This document shows positions 1 to 5,485 of a stretch of DNA of 5,485 nt, piece by piece. The notes beneath the pieces are model-generated. The model worked only from the letters and a program-made list of their open reading frames with translations, was not told where the DNA came from and did no database searches. The position numbers and the translations under genes are program-made. Source of the stretch: Bryobacterales bacterium (GTDB lineage: Bacteria; Acidobacteriota; Terriglobia; Bryobacterales; Bryobacteraceae); contig JAOAPP010000490.1 in NCBI GenBank assembly GCA_025462985.1, forward strand, positions 1-5,485. Direction: 5' to 3'. Within the stretch, counting starts at the first letter, position 1; each line of letters opens with the position of its first letter.

Positions 1-1018
1 CGTTGCTTGTGCGGGCATGTTCCCGAACCTGCACCACGGCCGGCCGAGGCTCTTTTACAGGCTGCTTCCTTATCCCAATTCGATGTGGCTTTGGCCTCAG
101 CCGCGCAGCCCGCTTGAGTGGGATGTGTTCGCCGTGTCCACCTATGCCACCACCTCCGTCGTGTTCTGGTACGTAGGATTGATTCCTGATCTTGCCACCA
201 TGCGCGACAACGCTCCGCAACTCTGGCAGCGGAAGATGTATGGCGCGCTTGCACTGGGCTGGCGAAATTCGGCCATTCACTGGCATAGGTACCAGAAGGC
301 TTACCTGCTGCTCGCCGGTCTGGCTACTCCGCTCGTGCTGTCCGTACATACGATTGTGTCGTTCGACTTCGCGGTCAGTCAGCTGCCCGGATGGCACACG
401 ACGATCTTCCCGCCCTACTTCGTAGCGGGTGCGGTGTACTCGGGCTTCGCCATGGTGCTGACCCTCATCATCCCGTTGCGCGCCTGGTACAACATGAAGG
501 ACCTCATCACGCTGCGGCACATCGAATCGGCTTGCAAGCTGATGCTGGGTGTCGGACTGATCGTGGCGTACGGCTACGGGATGGAAGCTTTCTTCGCCTG
601 GTACAGCGGCGACAAGTATGAAAGCTTCATGTACTGGAACCGCATGACGGGTCCGTATGGCTGGAGCTACGCCATGCTGATCGCCTGCAACATCGTGATC
701 CCCCAGGCGCTCTGGTCACAGCGCGTCCGACACAACATTCTTCTCGTCTGGCTCATCTCCATCGTCGTCAACGTCGGCATGTGGCTCGAGCGGTTCGTGA
801 TCGTTGTAACCAGTCTGCACCGGGACTTTCTCCCGTCCTCCTGGGGCATGTATGTTGCAACTAAGTGGGACTGGATGACCTACGCCGGAACAATCGGGTT
901 CTTCATGCTGCTGATTTTCCTGTTTGTTCGCAGCCTGCCATCGATCTCGATCTTTGAAGTTCGCGAAGTGGTACACCACGCGAAACACTCTGAACACCCA
1001 GTGGAGGAGATTGCATGA
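1..1018 (+). CDS. actC: ACIII subunit ActC, NrfD/PsrC-like membrane protein (5' partial)
   Basis: Integral membrane subunit of Alternative Complex III, which oxidises quinol and passes electrons to a c-type cytochrome or oxidase. Reading is open from base 2, so the ATG at 17 is internal; 338 C-terminal residues are visible, whereas the family usually has about 450-490. Seven hydrophobic helices can be seen, near visible residues 41-62, 100-122, 134-160, 178-200, 222-238, 245-270 and 290-312; a full ActC has ten, so about three are missing upstream. Family-typical stretches are WDVFAVSTY (40-48), [13 protein letters not shown] (57-69) and [17 protein letters not shown] (191-207). In known ACIII, ActC lies next to the iron-sulfur subunit ActB and helps form the quinol site. 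Its stop overlaps the actD start by 4 nt (ATGA). The alternative, a PsrC/NrfD of another molybdoenzyme-like complex, is excluded by the actD-actE-actF genes that follow. Confidence 0.95.
   Translation, partial: VACAGMFPNLHHGRPRLFYRLLPYPNSMWLWPQPRSPLEWDVFAVSTYATTSVVFWYVGLIPDLATMRDNAPQLWQRKMYGALALGWRNSAIHWHRYQKAYLLLAGLATPLVLSVHTIVSFDFAVSQLPGWHTTIFPPYFVAGAVYSGFAMVLTLIIPLRAWYNMKDLITLRHIESACKLMLGVGLIVAYGYGMEAFFAWYSGDKYESFMYWNRMTGPYGWSYAMLIACNIVIPQALWSQRVRHNILLVWLISIVVNVGMWLERFVIVVTSLHRDFLPSSWGMYVATKWDWMTYAGTIGFFMLLIFLFVRSLPSISIFEVREVVHHAKHSEHPVEEIA
1003..1007 (+). promoter_or_regulatory. Ribosome-binding site of actD
   Basis: GGAGG lies 7 nt before the ATG at 1015, inside the last codons of actC. 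It supports the 1015 start and translational coupling through the ATGA overlap. Confidence 0.8.
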
Positions 1019-1572
1019 GCGCCCATAACGAACTGGATGAGCTTTCGACCATCCACGGCGCAATGGCGGAGTTCGACTCGCCGGAGGAGTTAATCGCTGC
1101 CTGCGAGCGAGCCTACTCGGAGGGATACCGCCGTATGGATGCCTATGCGCCAATGCCGGTCGAAGGATTGGCCGAAGCGATTGGATACAGGAAAAACTAT
1201 GTGGCGCTGTGCGTTCTGATCGCCGGAATCTGCGGCGTTCTCTTTGGCTTAGGCCTTCTCGAGTGGATCACCGTGATCGCCTACCCGCACAATGTGGGTG
1301 GACGCCCGACCAATAGCTGGCCGGCTTATATCCCGATCATTTTCGAATGCATGATCCTGTTTTCGGCGCTCACCTCAATGTTCAGCATGTTCGCCATGAA
1401 TGGGCTTCCCAAGCCGTACCATCCCGTTTTCAATGTAGCCGAGTTTGCGCGCGCTTCGAGAGACAAATTCTTCCTGTGCATCGAGTCCTCGGACCCTAAG
1501 TTCAGAACTGAGGACACCATGGACTTCTTGCGCCGCCTGGGCGGAAACGAGGTGGCTGTTGTTCCGGCATAG
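1015..1572 (+). CDS. actD: ACIII subunit ActD (DUF3341 membrane protein)
   Basis: 185-residue subunit of Alternative Complex III that carries no cofactor; in the known complex it packs with the membrane subunits through two helices. The N-terminal cytoplasmic part holds the DUF3341-type segment [20 protein letters not shown] (20-39), followed by [17 protein letters not shown] (41-57). Two transmembrane helices lie near 62-85 and 104-127, separated by the loop [18 protein letters not shown] (90-107) that is characteristic of the family. After the second helix come [10 protein letters not shown] (130-139) and a soluble tail with [15 protein letters not shown] (149-163), also typical. Length matches the family (about 170-230). 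The start is the ATG with a GGAGG 7 nt upstream; it overlaps the actC stop by 4 nt, and the actE start lies 14 nt inside its 3' end. Tight coupling suggests equal dosage with the other Act subunits. Confidence 0.95.
   Translation: MSAHNELDELSTIHGAMAEFDSPEELIAACERAYSEGYRRMDAYAPMPVEGLAEAIGYRKNYVALCVLIAGICGVLFGLGLLEWITVIAYPHNVGGRPTNSWPAYIPIIFECMILFSALTSMFSMFAMNGLPKPYHPVFNVAEFARASRDKFFLCIESSDPKFRTEDTMDFLRRLGGNEVAVVPA
1549..1555 (+). promoter_or_regulatory. Ribosome-binding site for the TTG start of actE
   Basis: GAGGTGG lies just before TTG at 1559 (6 nt from the end of GAGG), inside the end of actD. It is the best Shine-Dalgarno site in front of the actE lipoprotein signal and is the main reason to prefer TTG 1559 over TTG 1445. 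Confidence 0.6.
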
Positions 1573-2146
1573 CGCAAGTCTTCTTATCCTGGTCGCCAGC
1601 ACGCTCGCGCTGGCGGGCTGCCGCAACGATATGCATAACCAGCCGCGATACAAACCACTTGCGCACACGACGTTCTTTGACGATGGACGCTCTGAACGTC
1701 CGACAATTGAAGACACTGTGGCGCGTGGGCAACTGCGCGTTGACCAGGCGCGGTACACCGGCAAGCAAAACGGGAAGGACATCGAGTACTTTCCCATTCA
1801 GATCACCAAGGCCGATATTGAACGCGGGCACGATCGCTTCAACATCTACTGCACTCCCTGCCACGGCCGCTTAGGGGACGGGCATGGAATGATCGTGAGC
1901 CGCGGATTACGGCAGCCGCCCAGCTATCACGATGAACGGCTTCGCAACGCTCCGGTAGGACACTTCTTTGACGTTATGACAAACGGTTATGGTGCGATGT
2001 ACAGCTACGCATCGCGCGTGCCTGTTGATGATCGCTGGCGGATTGCCGCCTACATCCGCGCTTTGCAATTCAGCCAGAACGCCCCCGCTGAACTGGCGCA
2101 ACAGGCCACCCCGTCGGCCTCGAGCAATGCAGGAGGTCAACAGTGA
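1559..2146 (+). CDS. actE: ACIII subunit ActE, mono-haem cytochrome c lipoprotein
   Basis: Periplasmic electron-transfer subunit of Alternative Complex III, carrying one covalent haem c. Chosen start is TTG at 1559, giving 195 residues. This yields a short lipoprotein signal [14 protein letters not shown] ending in a lipobox LAGC with Cys21, so the mature protein is probably lipid-anchored on the outer face of the inner membrane. The mature N-terminus has the ActE hallmark MHNQPRYKPL (25-34). The haem site is CTPCH at 98-102, and Met147 in GYGAMYSY is the likely axial ligand. DDRWRIAAYIRALQ (157-170) is the closing helix of a class I cytochrome c domain; the tail is rich in Ala, Gln and Ser. 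The open frame continues up to TTG 1445, but that extension is a frame-shifted copy of actD coding sequence with no signal peptide character. It overlaps actD by 14 nt and actF by 4 nt. Confidence 0.92.
   Translation: MFRHSASLLILVASTLALAGCRNDMHNQPRYKPLAHTTFFDDGRSERPTIEDTVARGQLRVDQARYTGKQNGKDIEYFPIQITKADIERGHDRFNIYCTPCHGRLGDGHGMIVSRGLRQPPSYHDERLRNAPVGHFFDVMTNGYGAMYSYASRVPVDDRWRIAAYIRALQFSQNAPAELAQQATPSASSNAGGQQ
2131..2137 (+). promoter_or_regulatory. Ribosome-binding site of actF
   Basis: AGGAGGT is a near-perfect Shine-Dalgarno site, 5 nt before the GTG at 2143. It fixes the GTG as the actF start; the GTGA overlap couples actF to actE. Confidence 0.85.
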
Positions 2147-3363
2147 GCGACCACGTTCACCACGGAGCAGTCCAGATCCCGGAGATCCGGCTCGGCTCCC
2201 GGGCCAGCGGCATCGAACGTACGGCAGGGGTGATCGGAGCCCTCGGCCTTCTTCTATGCTGCGCCGGCTACTGGGCCAACCACGAGCATTTTTTCCAGTC
2301 TTACCTCTTCGCGTTTTTGTATTGGGCTGGCTTCGGAATCGGAGGCCTCGGCGTCCTGCTCCTCAACAACGTTGTCGGCGGGAAGTGGGGTGTCACCACA
2401 CGCAGCCTGCTTATCGCTGCAATGCGGACCCTTCCGATCATCTTTGTTCTGCTTCTGCCAATCCTGTTTCTCGGACTGAAAGACATTTATCCCTGGACGC
2501 ACCCCGACCTGGTGAGCCAAAACGAGTATCTGTGGCACAAGAAAGGCTACCTGAATGTTCCGTTCTTCATGGTCCGAGTGGTAATCTACTTCGCCGTGTG
2601 GCTCTTCTGGGGCTGGCGCGTGACGAAGATGGCGGATCGCCAGGATCAAACCGGCGACGAAACGCTGCTGGTGCGTATGCGTCAGTTCAGTGCTCCAGGC
2701 CTGTTAATCTTCGTACTCACCGCCACTTTCGCCTACATTGACTGGGTGCTCTCAACCGACGTGCAGTTCTACTCCACCGTCTATGGCGCGATGATCCTGA
2801 TCGGGGACGTCCTGCAAACGTTGGCGCTGACGATTGTCGTCCTGATTCTCGCTTCGAAAACGGATCGCTTTGGCGGCAGAATCAACTCATCGCTGCTGCA
2901 TGATCTCGGGAACCTGATGTTCGCGTTTACGATCTTCTGGACCTACTTATCGGTCTCGCAGCTCATCATCATCTGGCCCGCCGACCTGCCGCAGGAGATT
3001 CAATGGTATCTGGTGCGAGTGCGCGGCGGCTGGACGGTCGTCGCCGCCGGGATTGCGATCATCATGTTCGTCGTCCCATTCCTCGCGCTCCTGTCGCAGG
3101 CGCGCAAGCAGAATCCAAACCGGCTCATCAGAGTCGCCATCTGGATACTTTGCGCACGCGCCGTTGAGCTTTTCTGGATCGTGGAGCCCACATTCCGAAA
3201 TAAAGGATTTGCCCTCTACTGGACTGATTTCGCCGCATTCATCGGCGTCGGAGGCATCTGGGTGTACGTCTACCTTGGCCAATTGAGGCGAAGGCCGCTT
3301 CTGCCGCTGCGCGATCCGCGAGTGATGGCACCCAGTGCCCTTCCGGAGGCCGCTGCATTATGA
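2143..3363 (+). CDS. actF: ACIII subunit ActF, NrfD/PsrC-like ten-helix membrane protein
   Basis: Second large membrane subunit of Alternative Complex III and a paralogue of ActC; 406 residues, normal for the family. Ten hydrophobic helices can be placed near 25-43, 54-75, 96-112, 138-158, 186-204, 210-236, 252-277, 297-318, 328-347 and 358-380. Typical ActF stretches are SQNEYLWHKKGYLN (125-138), LHDLGNLMFAF (252-262), SQLIIIWPADLPQEIQWYL (272-290) with RGGW (294-297), and ELFWIVEP (342-349). The C-terminal cytoplasmic segment RRPLLPLRDPRV (383-394) is also common. It carries no cofactor; known structures place it beside ActC, and proton translocation has been proposed for these subunits but is not shown by sequence. 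Translation starts at GTG after a near-perfect Shine-Dalgarno site. It overlaps actE by 4 nt and the next gene by 4 nt (ATGA). No frameshift or missing segment is seen. Confidence 0.95.
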   Translation: MSDHVHHGAVQIPEIRLGSRASGIERTAGVIGALGLLLCCAGYWANHEHFFQSYLFAFLYWAGFGIGGLGVLLLNNVVGGKWGVTTRSLLIAAMRTLPIIFVLLLPILFLGLKDIYPWTHPDLVSQNEYLWHKKGYLNVPFFMVRVVIYFAVWLFWGWRVTKMADRQDQTGDETLLVRMRQFSAPGLLIFVLTATFAYIDWVLSTDVQFYSTVYGAMILIGDVLQTLALTIVVLILASKTDRFGGRINSSLLHDLGNLMFAFTIFWTYLSVSQLIIIWPADLPQEIQWYLVRVRGGWTVVAAGIAIIMFVVPFLALLSQARKQNPNRLIRVAIWILCARAVELFWIVEPTFRNKGFALYWTDFAAFIGVGGIWVYVYLGQLRRRPLLPLRDPRVMAPSALPEAAAL

Positions 3364-3410
3364 GTCACGCACAAAAGGACAATGAACTGGTCCACTCGGA
3401 GCGGCCTCCG
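3344..3410 (+). repeat. Perfect 11-nt inverted repeat spanning the start of the unnamed gene
   Basis: CGGAGGCCGCT (3344-3354) is the exact reverse complement of AGCGGCCTCCG (3400-3410), with a 45-nt loop holding the start codon at 3360. The left arm contains the Shine-Dalgarno GGAGG (3345-3349). In mRNA the stem would hide this ribosome-binding site unless ribosomes finishing actF open it. A competing hairpin, CTCGGAG (3395-3401) with CTCCGAG (3413-3419), shares two bases of the right arm and would exclude the long stem. The pairing is seen in the sequence; a regulatory role is inference. Confidence 0.45.
3345..3349 (+). promoter_or_regulatory. Ribosome-binding site of the unnamed gene
   Basis: GGAGG lies 10 nt before the ATG at 3360, at the upper end of useful spacing. 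It sits within the left arm of the inverted repeat at 3344-3410. Confidence 0.6.
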
Positions 3411-3917
3411 TCCTCCGAGCCGGTCCTCGGGCACGGCGGCACTTCCTATGAGAACGTCGATGCTAGCGTCAGAATGGTCATTCTGTCGTTGGTTGTCATT
3501 GCTCTGATCCTGCTGGTGTCCTTCGCCGTCACGATTCCGATTCAGAAGACCCTGCACCGGGACAATCCGCCGGGCGTTTTCCCGACTGCGCTCGCGCCAT
3601 CACGCGTCATTCCGCCGGAGCCTCGCATCGAGGTGCATCCCTGGGATTACTATCCTGACCTGTTGGCCAGCCAGCAAAAAGTTTTAAACTCGGCCGGCAA
3701 AGACCCGAGCGGCGCCTATCACTTCCCTATCGGTCAAGCCGTGGACGCGGTAGCCACTAGGTTGAACGTGCGGCCGAACTCCGCTCCCGGGTTGACCATT
3801 CCCGGCGGTCAGGGACGTGACTTCGCGGGCAGCCTGGCCAATATGCCGCCGGCCTACCAGCCGCCCACGATTCAAGGAGAAATTCGCAAGAATGCGCAGC
3901 CACAAGTTACTAAGTAG
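3360..3917 (+). CDS. Unnamed single-span membrane protein between actF and sco
   Basis: 185-residue protein I cannot name. Residues 1-36 are polar and probably cytoplasmic. One strong transmembrane helix lies near 38-59 (MVILSLVVIALILLVSFAV and on). The rest should be periplasmic and has no Cys, so it is neither a haem c nor a thiol/copper-Cys protein. It contains PPEPRIEVHPWDYYPDLL (85-102), then QQKVLNSAG (105-113) and YHFPIGQAVDAVATRL (120-135), and ends in a Pro-, Gly- and Gln-rich tail. This resembles, from memory, small proteins near oxidase and Sco genes that carry a P-PRLQ segment, a short helix ending in SYGWVD and then IPI--AM-LL; the WVD part is not preserved here. Overlaps with actF (4 nt) and sco (26 nt) suggest co-production and a role as an accessory subunit or in oxidase/copper assembly. 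That role is inference from position and topology. Confidence 0.85.
   Translation: MSHAQKDNELVHSERPPSSEPVLGHGGTSYENVDASVRMVILSLVVIALILLVSFAVTIPIQKTLHRDNPPGVFPTALAPSRVIPPEPRIEVHPWDYYPDLLASQQKVLNSAGKDPSGAYHFPIGQAVDAVATRLNVRPNSAPGLTIPGGQGRDFAGSLANMPPAYQPPTIQGEIRKNAQPQVTK
3874..3879 (+). promoter_or_regulatory. Ribosome-binding site of sco
   Basis: AAGGAG lies 12 nt before the ATG at 3892, inside the end of the preceding gene. The spacing is long, but this is the only good site near the start that begins the signal peptide. Confidence 0.5.
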
Positions 3918-4725
3918 CGCTGCTCTATTGTTCGCCTGCGGATTGCCGCTCGCGGCACAGTATCCCCGCCCCAAACTGACGAACGGAATCGGCATCGAAC
4001 AGAAACTGAACTCGCCCGTTCCGCTCGACCTCTCATTTCATGATGAGTCGGGACAACTGGTTCCGCTCCGGACCTACTTCGGTGACAAACCGGTGGTGAT
4101 CGAGTTGGTCTACTTCAAGTGTCCCAGCCTGTGTCCGATGAGTGTCCGTGAATCGGTCACAGGTCTTCGCCGGGTAGCGCTGGAGCCGGGGAAGGATTAC
4201 GATGTCGTAGTAGTCAGTTTCGACCCCGCCGACACGCCGCAGATTGCAGCCGAGAAGAAGGCTGACTACGCCCGGCAGTTCGGGCGGCAATCGTTTAACT
4301 CGGGCTGGCACTTCCTCACTGGTTCACAGGATTCGATCTCCCGGCTGGCCTCTGCAGTAGGGTTCAAGTATCGATGGGACGATGCAACCAAGCAATTTGT
4401 CCACGCCGGGGGCATCATGATAGCAACTCCCGATGGGCATCTTTCCCGATACTTCTACGGGATTCAATACGCCCCACAGGATTTGCGGATGGCCCTGGTG
4501 GAAGCGTCGGAGCACAAGATTGGCTCCCCGGCAGACTACATCACTTTATTCTGCTTTCATTACGATGCGACACAAGGCAAGTACACACTCGCCATAGTGA
4601 ATCTGCTGAAACTCGCGTCCGCCGCTACGCTCTGTGGGTTGTTGATTCTGCTCTATTTTCTAACGCGTCGCGATAAAAACAGGAGAGAGCGCATGCCTTG
4701 GAAAGAGGTACGCCATGCTGGCTAA
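3892..4725 (+). CDS. sco: Sco1/SenC-family copper chaperone with C-terminal membrane anchor
   Basis: 277-residue periplasmic thioredoxin-fold protein that helps deliver copper to, or reduce, the CuA site of cytochrome oxidase subunit II. The ATG at 3892 gives a signal peptide MRSHKLLSSAALLFACGLPLAA with likely cleavage before Gln23; the open frame extends up to 3817, but those extra residues are not signal-like. The copper/thiol motif is CPSLCP, with Cys77 and Cys81, and the conserved distal ligand is His171 in FVHAGG. VVVVSFDPADTP and GHLSRYFYG are family-typical. Unlike classical Sco, which is anchored at the N-terminus, it has a C-terminal helix near 233-257 followed by a basic tail. A linker FCFHYDATQGKY (220-231) precedes this helix. 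Cys16 could be read as a weak lipobox (LFAC), but Phe at -2 argues against it. It overlaps the preceding gene by 26 nt and coxB, its probable client, by 11 nt. Confidence 0.93.
   Translation: MRSHKLLSSAALLFACGLPLAAQYPRPKLTNGIGIEQKLNSPVPLDLSFHDESGQLVPLRTYFGDKPVVIELVYFKCPSLCPMSVRESVTGLRRVALEPGKDYDVVVVSFDPADTPQIAAEKKADYARQFGRQSFNSGWHFLTGSQDSISRLASAVGFKYRWDDATKQFVHAGGIMIATPDGHLSRYFYGIQYAPQDLRMALVEASEHKIGSPADYITLFCFHYDATQGKYTLAIVNLLKLASAATLCGLLILLYFLTRRDKNRRERMPWKEVRHAG
4704..4709 (+). promoter_or_regulatory. Ribosome-binding site of coxB
   Basis: AGAGGT lies 5 nt before the ATG at 4715, inside the last codons of sco. It supports the 4715 start and an 11-nt overlap with sco. Confidence 0.65.
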
Positions 4726-5485
4726 GTTGCCATTTTTTGCGGATATTCCGCTGTTCCCGCCGACCGGGTCGAACGAAGCACATCAGATCGATTTGCTGTA
4801 TTTCTTCATCTCCGCAGTGACGGTCGTGATGACGGCGCTGATCTTTATCGCTGTCATCTACTTCGCCTATAGATACCGGCGCAGTGTCAATCCGGTAGCA
4901 ACGCAGATTGAAGGCTCCACTGGGCTGGAACTAACCTGGTCCATCGTTCCGTTCCTTGTGATGCTCGTCATGTTTGTGTGGGGCGCACAACTCTACTACG
5001 CTGCGCAGAATCCTCCCAAGAATGCGATGGAGGTGTTCGTGACCGGCAAGCAGTGGATGTGGAAGATCCAGTATCCAACTGGTGGCAGCGAGATCAACGC
5101 TCTGCATGTGCCGGTTGGACAACCGGTCAAGTTGACGATGGCATCCGAGGACGTGATCCACAGCTTTTCCATTCCGGCGTTTCGCGTCCGTCACGACGTG
5201 GTTCCCGGACACTACGACAGCATCTGGTTCACGCCGACAAAACCGGGGCACTATCATCTGTTTTGCACCGAGTACTGTGGTAATCAGCACGCGAACATGG
5301 TTGGCTGGGTCGACGTTCTCGATCAACGCGCTTATTCGAATTGGGCGAGTGGCGGCGGAGCGCAAGGCACGCTCGCTGAACAGGGACAGCAGCAGTTCGC
5401 GCAGCAGGGTTGCGCCACCTGTCACCTCTTAGATCAGCAAGGCCGCTGCCCCAATCTGCGTGGCCTCTACAACAAACCGGTGCAA
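4715..5485 (+). CDS. coxB: Cytochrome c oxidase subunit II with fused cytochrome c domain, caa3-type (3' partial)
   Basis: CuA-bearing subunit of a haem-copper oxygen reductase; 257 residues are visible and the frame is open at the window end. The N-terminus shows no cleavable signal. Transmembrane helices lie near 28-52 (followed by YRYRR) and 73-96, the second opening with the conserved ELTWSIVP (72-79). The aromatic electron-entry patch is QWMWKIQYP (113-121). CuA ligands are complete: His149 in DVIHSF, then Cys184, Glu186, Cys188, His192 and Met195 in CTEYCGNQHANM. After a Gln/Gly-rich linker (about 213-229) a cytochrome c domain begins with haem motif CATCH (233-237) and RCPNLRGLY (244-252); its axial Met lies beyond the window. 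The fused cytochrome marks a caa3-type enzyme able to take electrons from ACIII without a free cytochrome c. It is next to its likely copper chaperone, and coxA is expected next. Confidence 0.95.
   Translation, partial: MLAKLPFFADIPLFPPTGSNEAHQIDLLYFFISAVTVVMTALIFIAVIYFAYRYRRSVNPVATQIEGSTGLELTWSIVPFLVMLVMFVWGAQLYYAAQNPPKNAMEVFVTGKQWMWKIQYPTGGSEINALHVPVGQPVKLTMASEDVIHSFSIPAFRVRHDVVPGHYDSIWFTPTKPGHYHLFCTEYCGNQHANMVGWVDVLDQRAYSNWASGGGAQGTLAEQGQQQFAQQGCATCHLLDQQGRCPNLRGLYNKPVQ

Noticed and set aside
17..1018. actC as a complete gene starting at ATG 17
   Set aside because: The frame is open to the window edge and the visible protein lacks about three of ten helices, so the ATG is an internal Met.
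716..1153. Minus-strand open frame of 145 residues across the actC/actD junction
   Set aside because: Antisense to two conserved subunits and crossing their junction; composition is biased and no domain is recognisable.
2178..2203. Short inverted repeat CCCGG / CCGGG early in actF
   Set aside because: Only 5 nt of pairing in GC-rich coding DNA, not placed over a start or stop signal; expected by chance.
1989..2741. Plus-strand open frame of 250 residues, overlapping actE and actF
   Set aside because: It is another frame of two well-recognised genes. Its product is Arg/Pro/Ser-rich low-complexity sequence with no family resemblance, typical of a shadow in GC-rich DNA.
3817..3891. Possible upstream start for sco
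   Set aside because: The 25 extra residues are Arg/Pro-rich, overlap the preceding gene further, and would place the signal peptide internally.
4931..5425. Minus-strand open frame of 164 residues
   Set aside because: It lies wholly antisense to coxB, whose CuA and haem motifs are intact; no Shine-Dalgarno or recognisable domain supports it.

Overview
The window is one uninterrupted, plus-strand respiratory operon. It carries the back half of an Alternative Complex III (ACIII, quinol:cytochrome c/oxidase oxidoreductase) cluster, followed by the start of a caa3-type haem-copper oxidase cluster. Order: actC (5' end outside the window), actD, actE, actF, an unnamed single-membrane-span protein, a Sco/SenC copper chaperone with a C-terminal membrane anchor, and coxB (cytochrome c oxidase subunit II with a fused cytochrome c domain; 3' end outside the window). 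actA and actB should lie just upstream, and coxA/coxC-type subunits just downstream.

Organism: the sequence is moderately GC-rich, with good Shine-Dalgarno sites and GTG/TTG starts. The ACIII-Sco-caa3 order, the unnamed protein between actF and sco, and the style of the proteins fit an aerobic bacterium of the Acidobacteriota (Solibacter/Koribacter-like). This is inference from family resemblance; ACIII also occurs in Bacteroidota, Planctomycetota, Myxococcota, Deltaproteobacteria and others.

Layout: actC 1-1018, actD 1015-1572, actE 1559-2146, actF 2143-3363, unnamed 3360-3917, sco 3892-4725, coxB 4715-5485. Every gene overlaps the next (4, 14, 4, 4, 26 and 11 nt), so there is no intergenic DNA. 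I see no promoter, terminator, RNA gene, mobile element, attachment site or CRISPR. Transcription must start upstream and end downstream of the window.

How the genes work together: ActC and ActF are the two NrfD/PsrC-like membrane subunits. ActC sits under the iron-sulfur subunit and contributes to quinol oxidation. ActD braces the membrane part. ActE is a lipid-anchored mono-haem cytochrome c that passes electrons outward. The CuA site and fused cytochrome c of CoxB can receive those electrons, directly or in a supercomplex, and Sco helps load copper into CuA. The unnamed protein keeps its place in the cluster and is a candidate accessory or assembly factor, with no function assigned. The most interesting non-coding signal is a perfect 11-nt inverted repeat (3344-3354 / 3400-3410) that would cover the ribosome-binding site of the unnamed gene.
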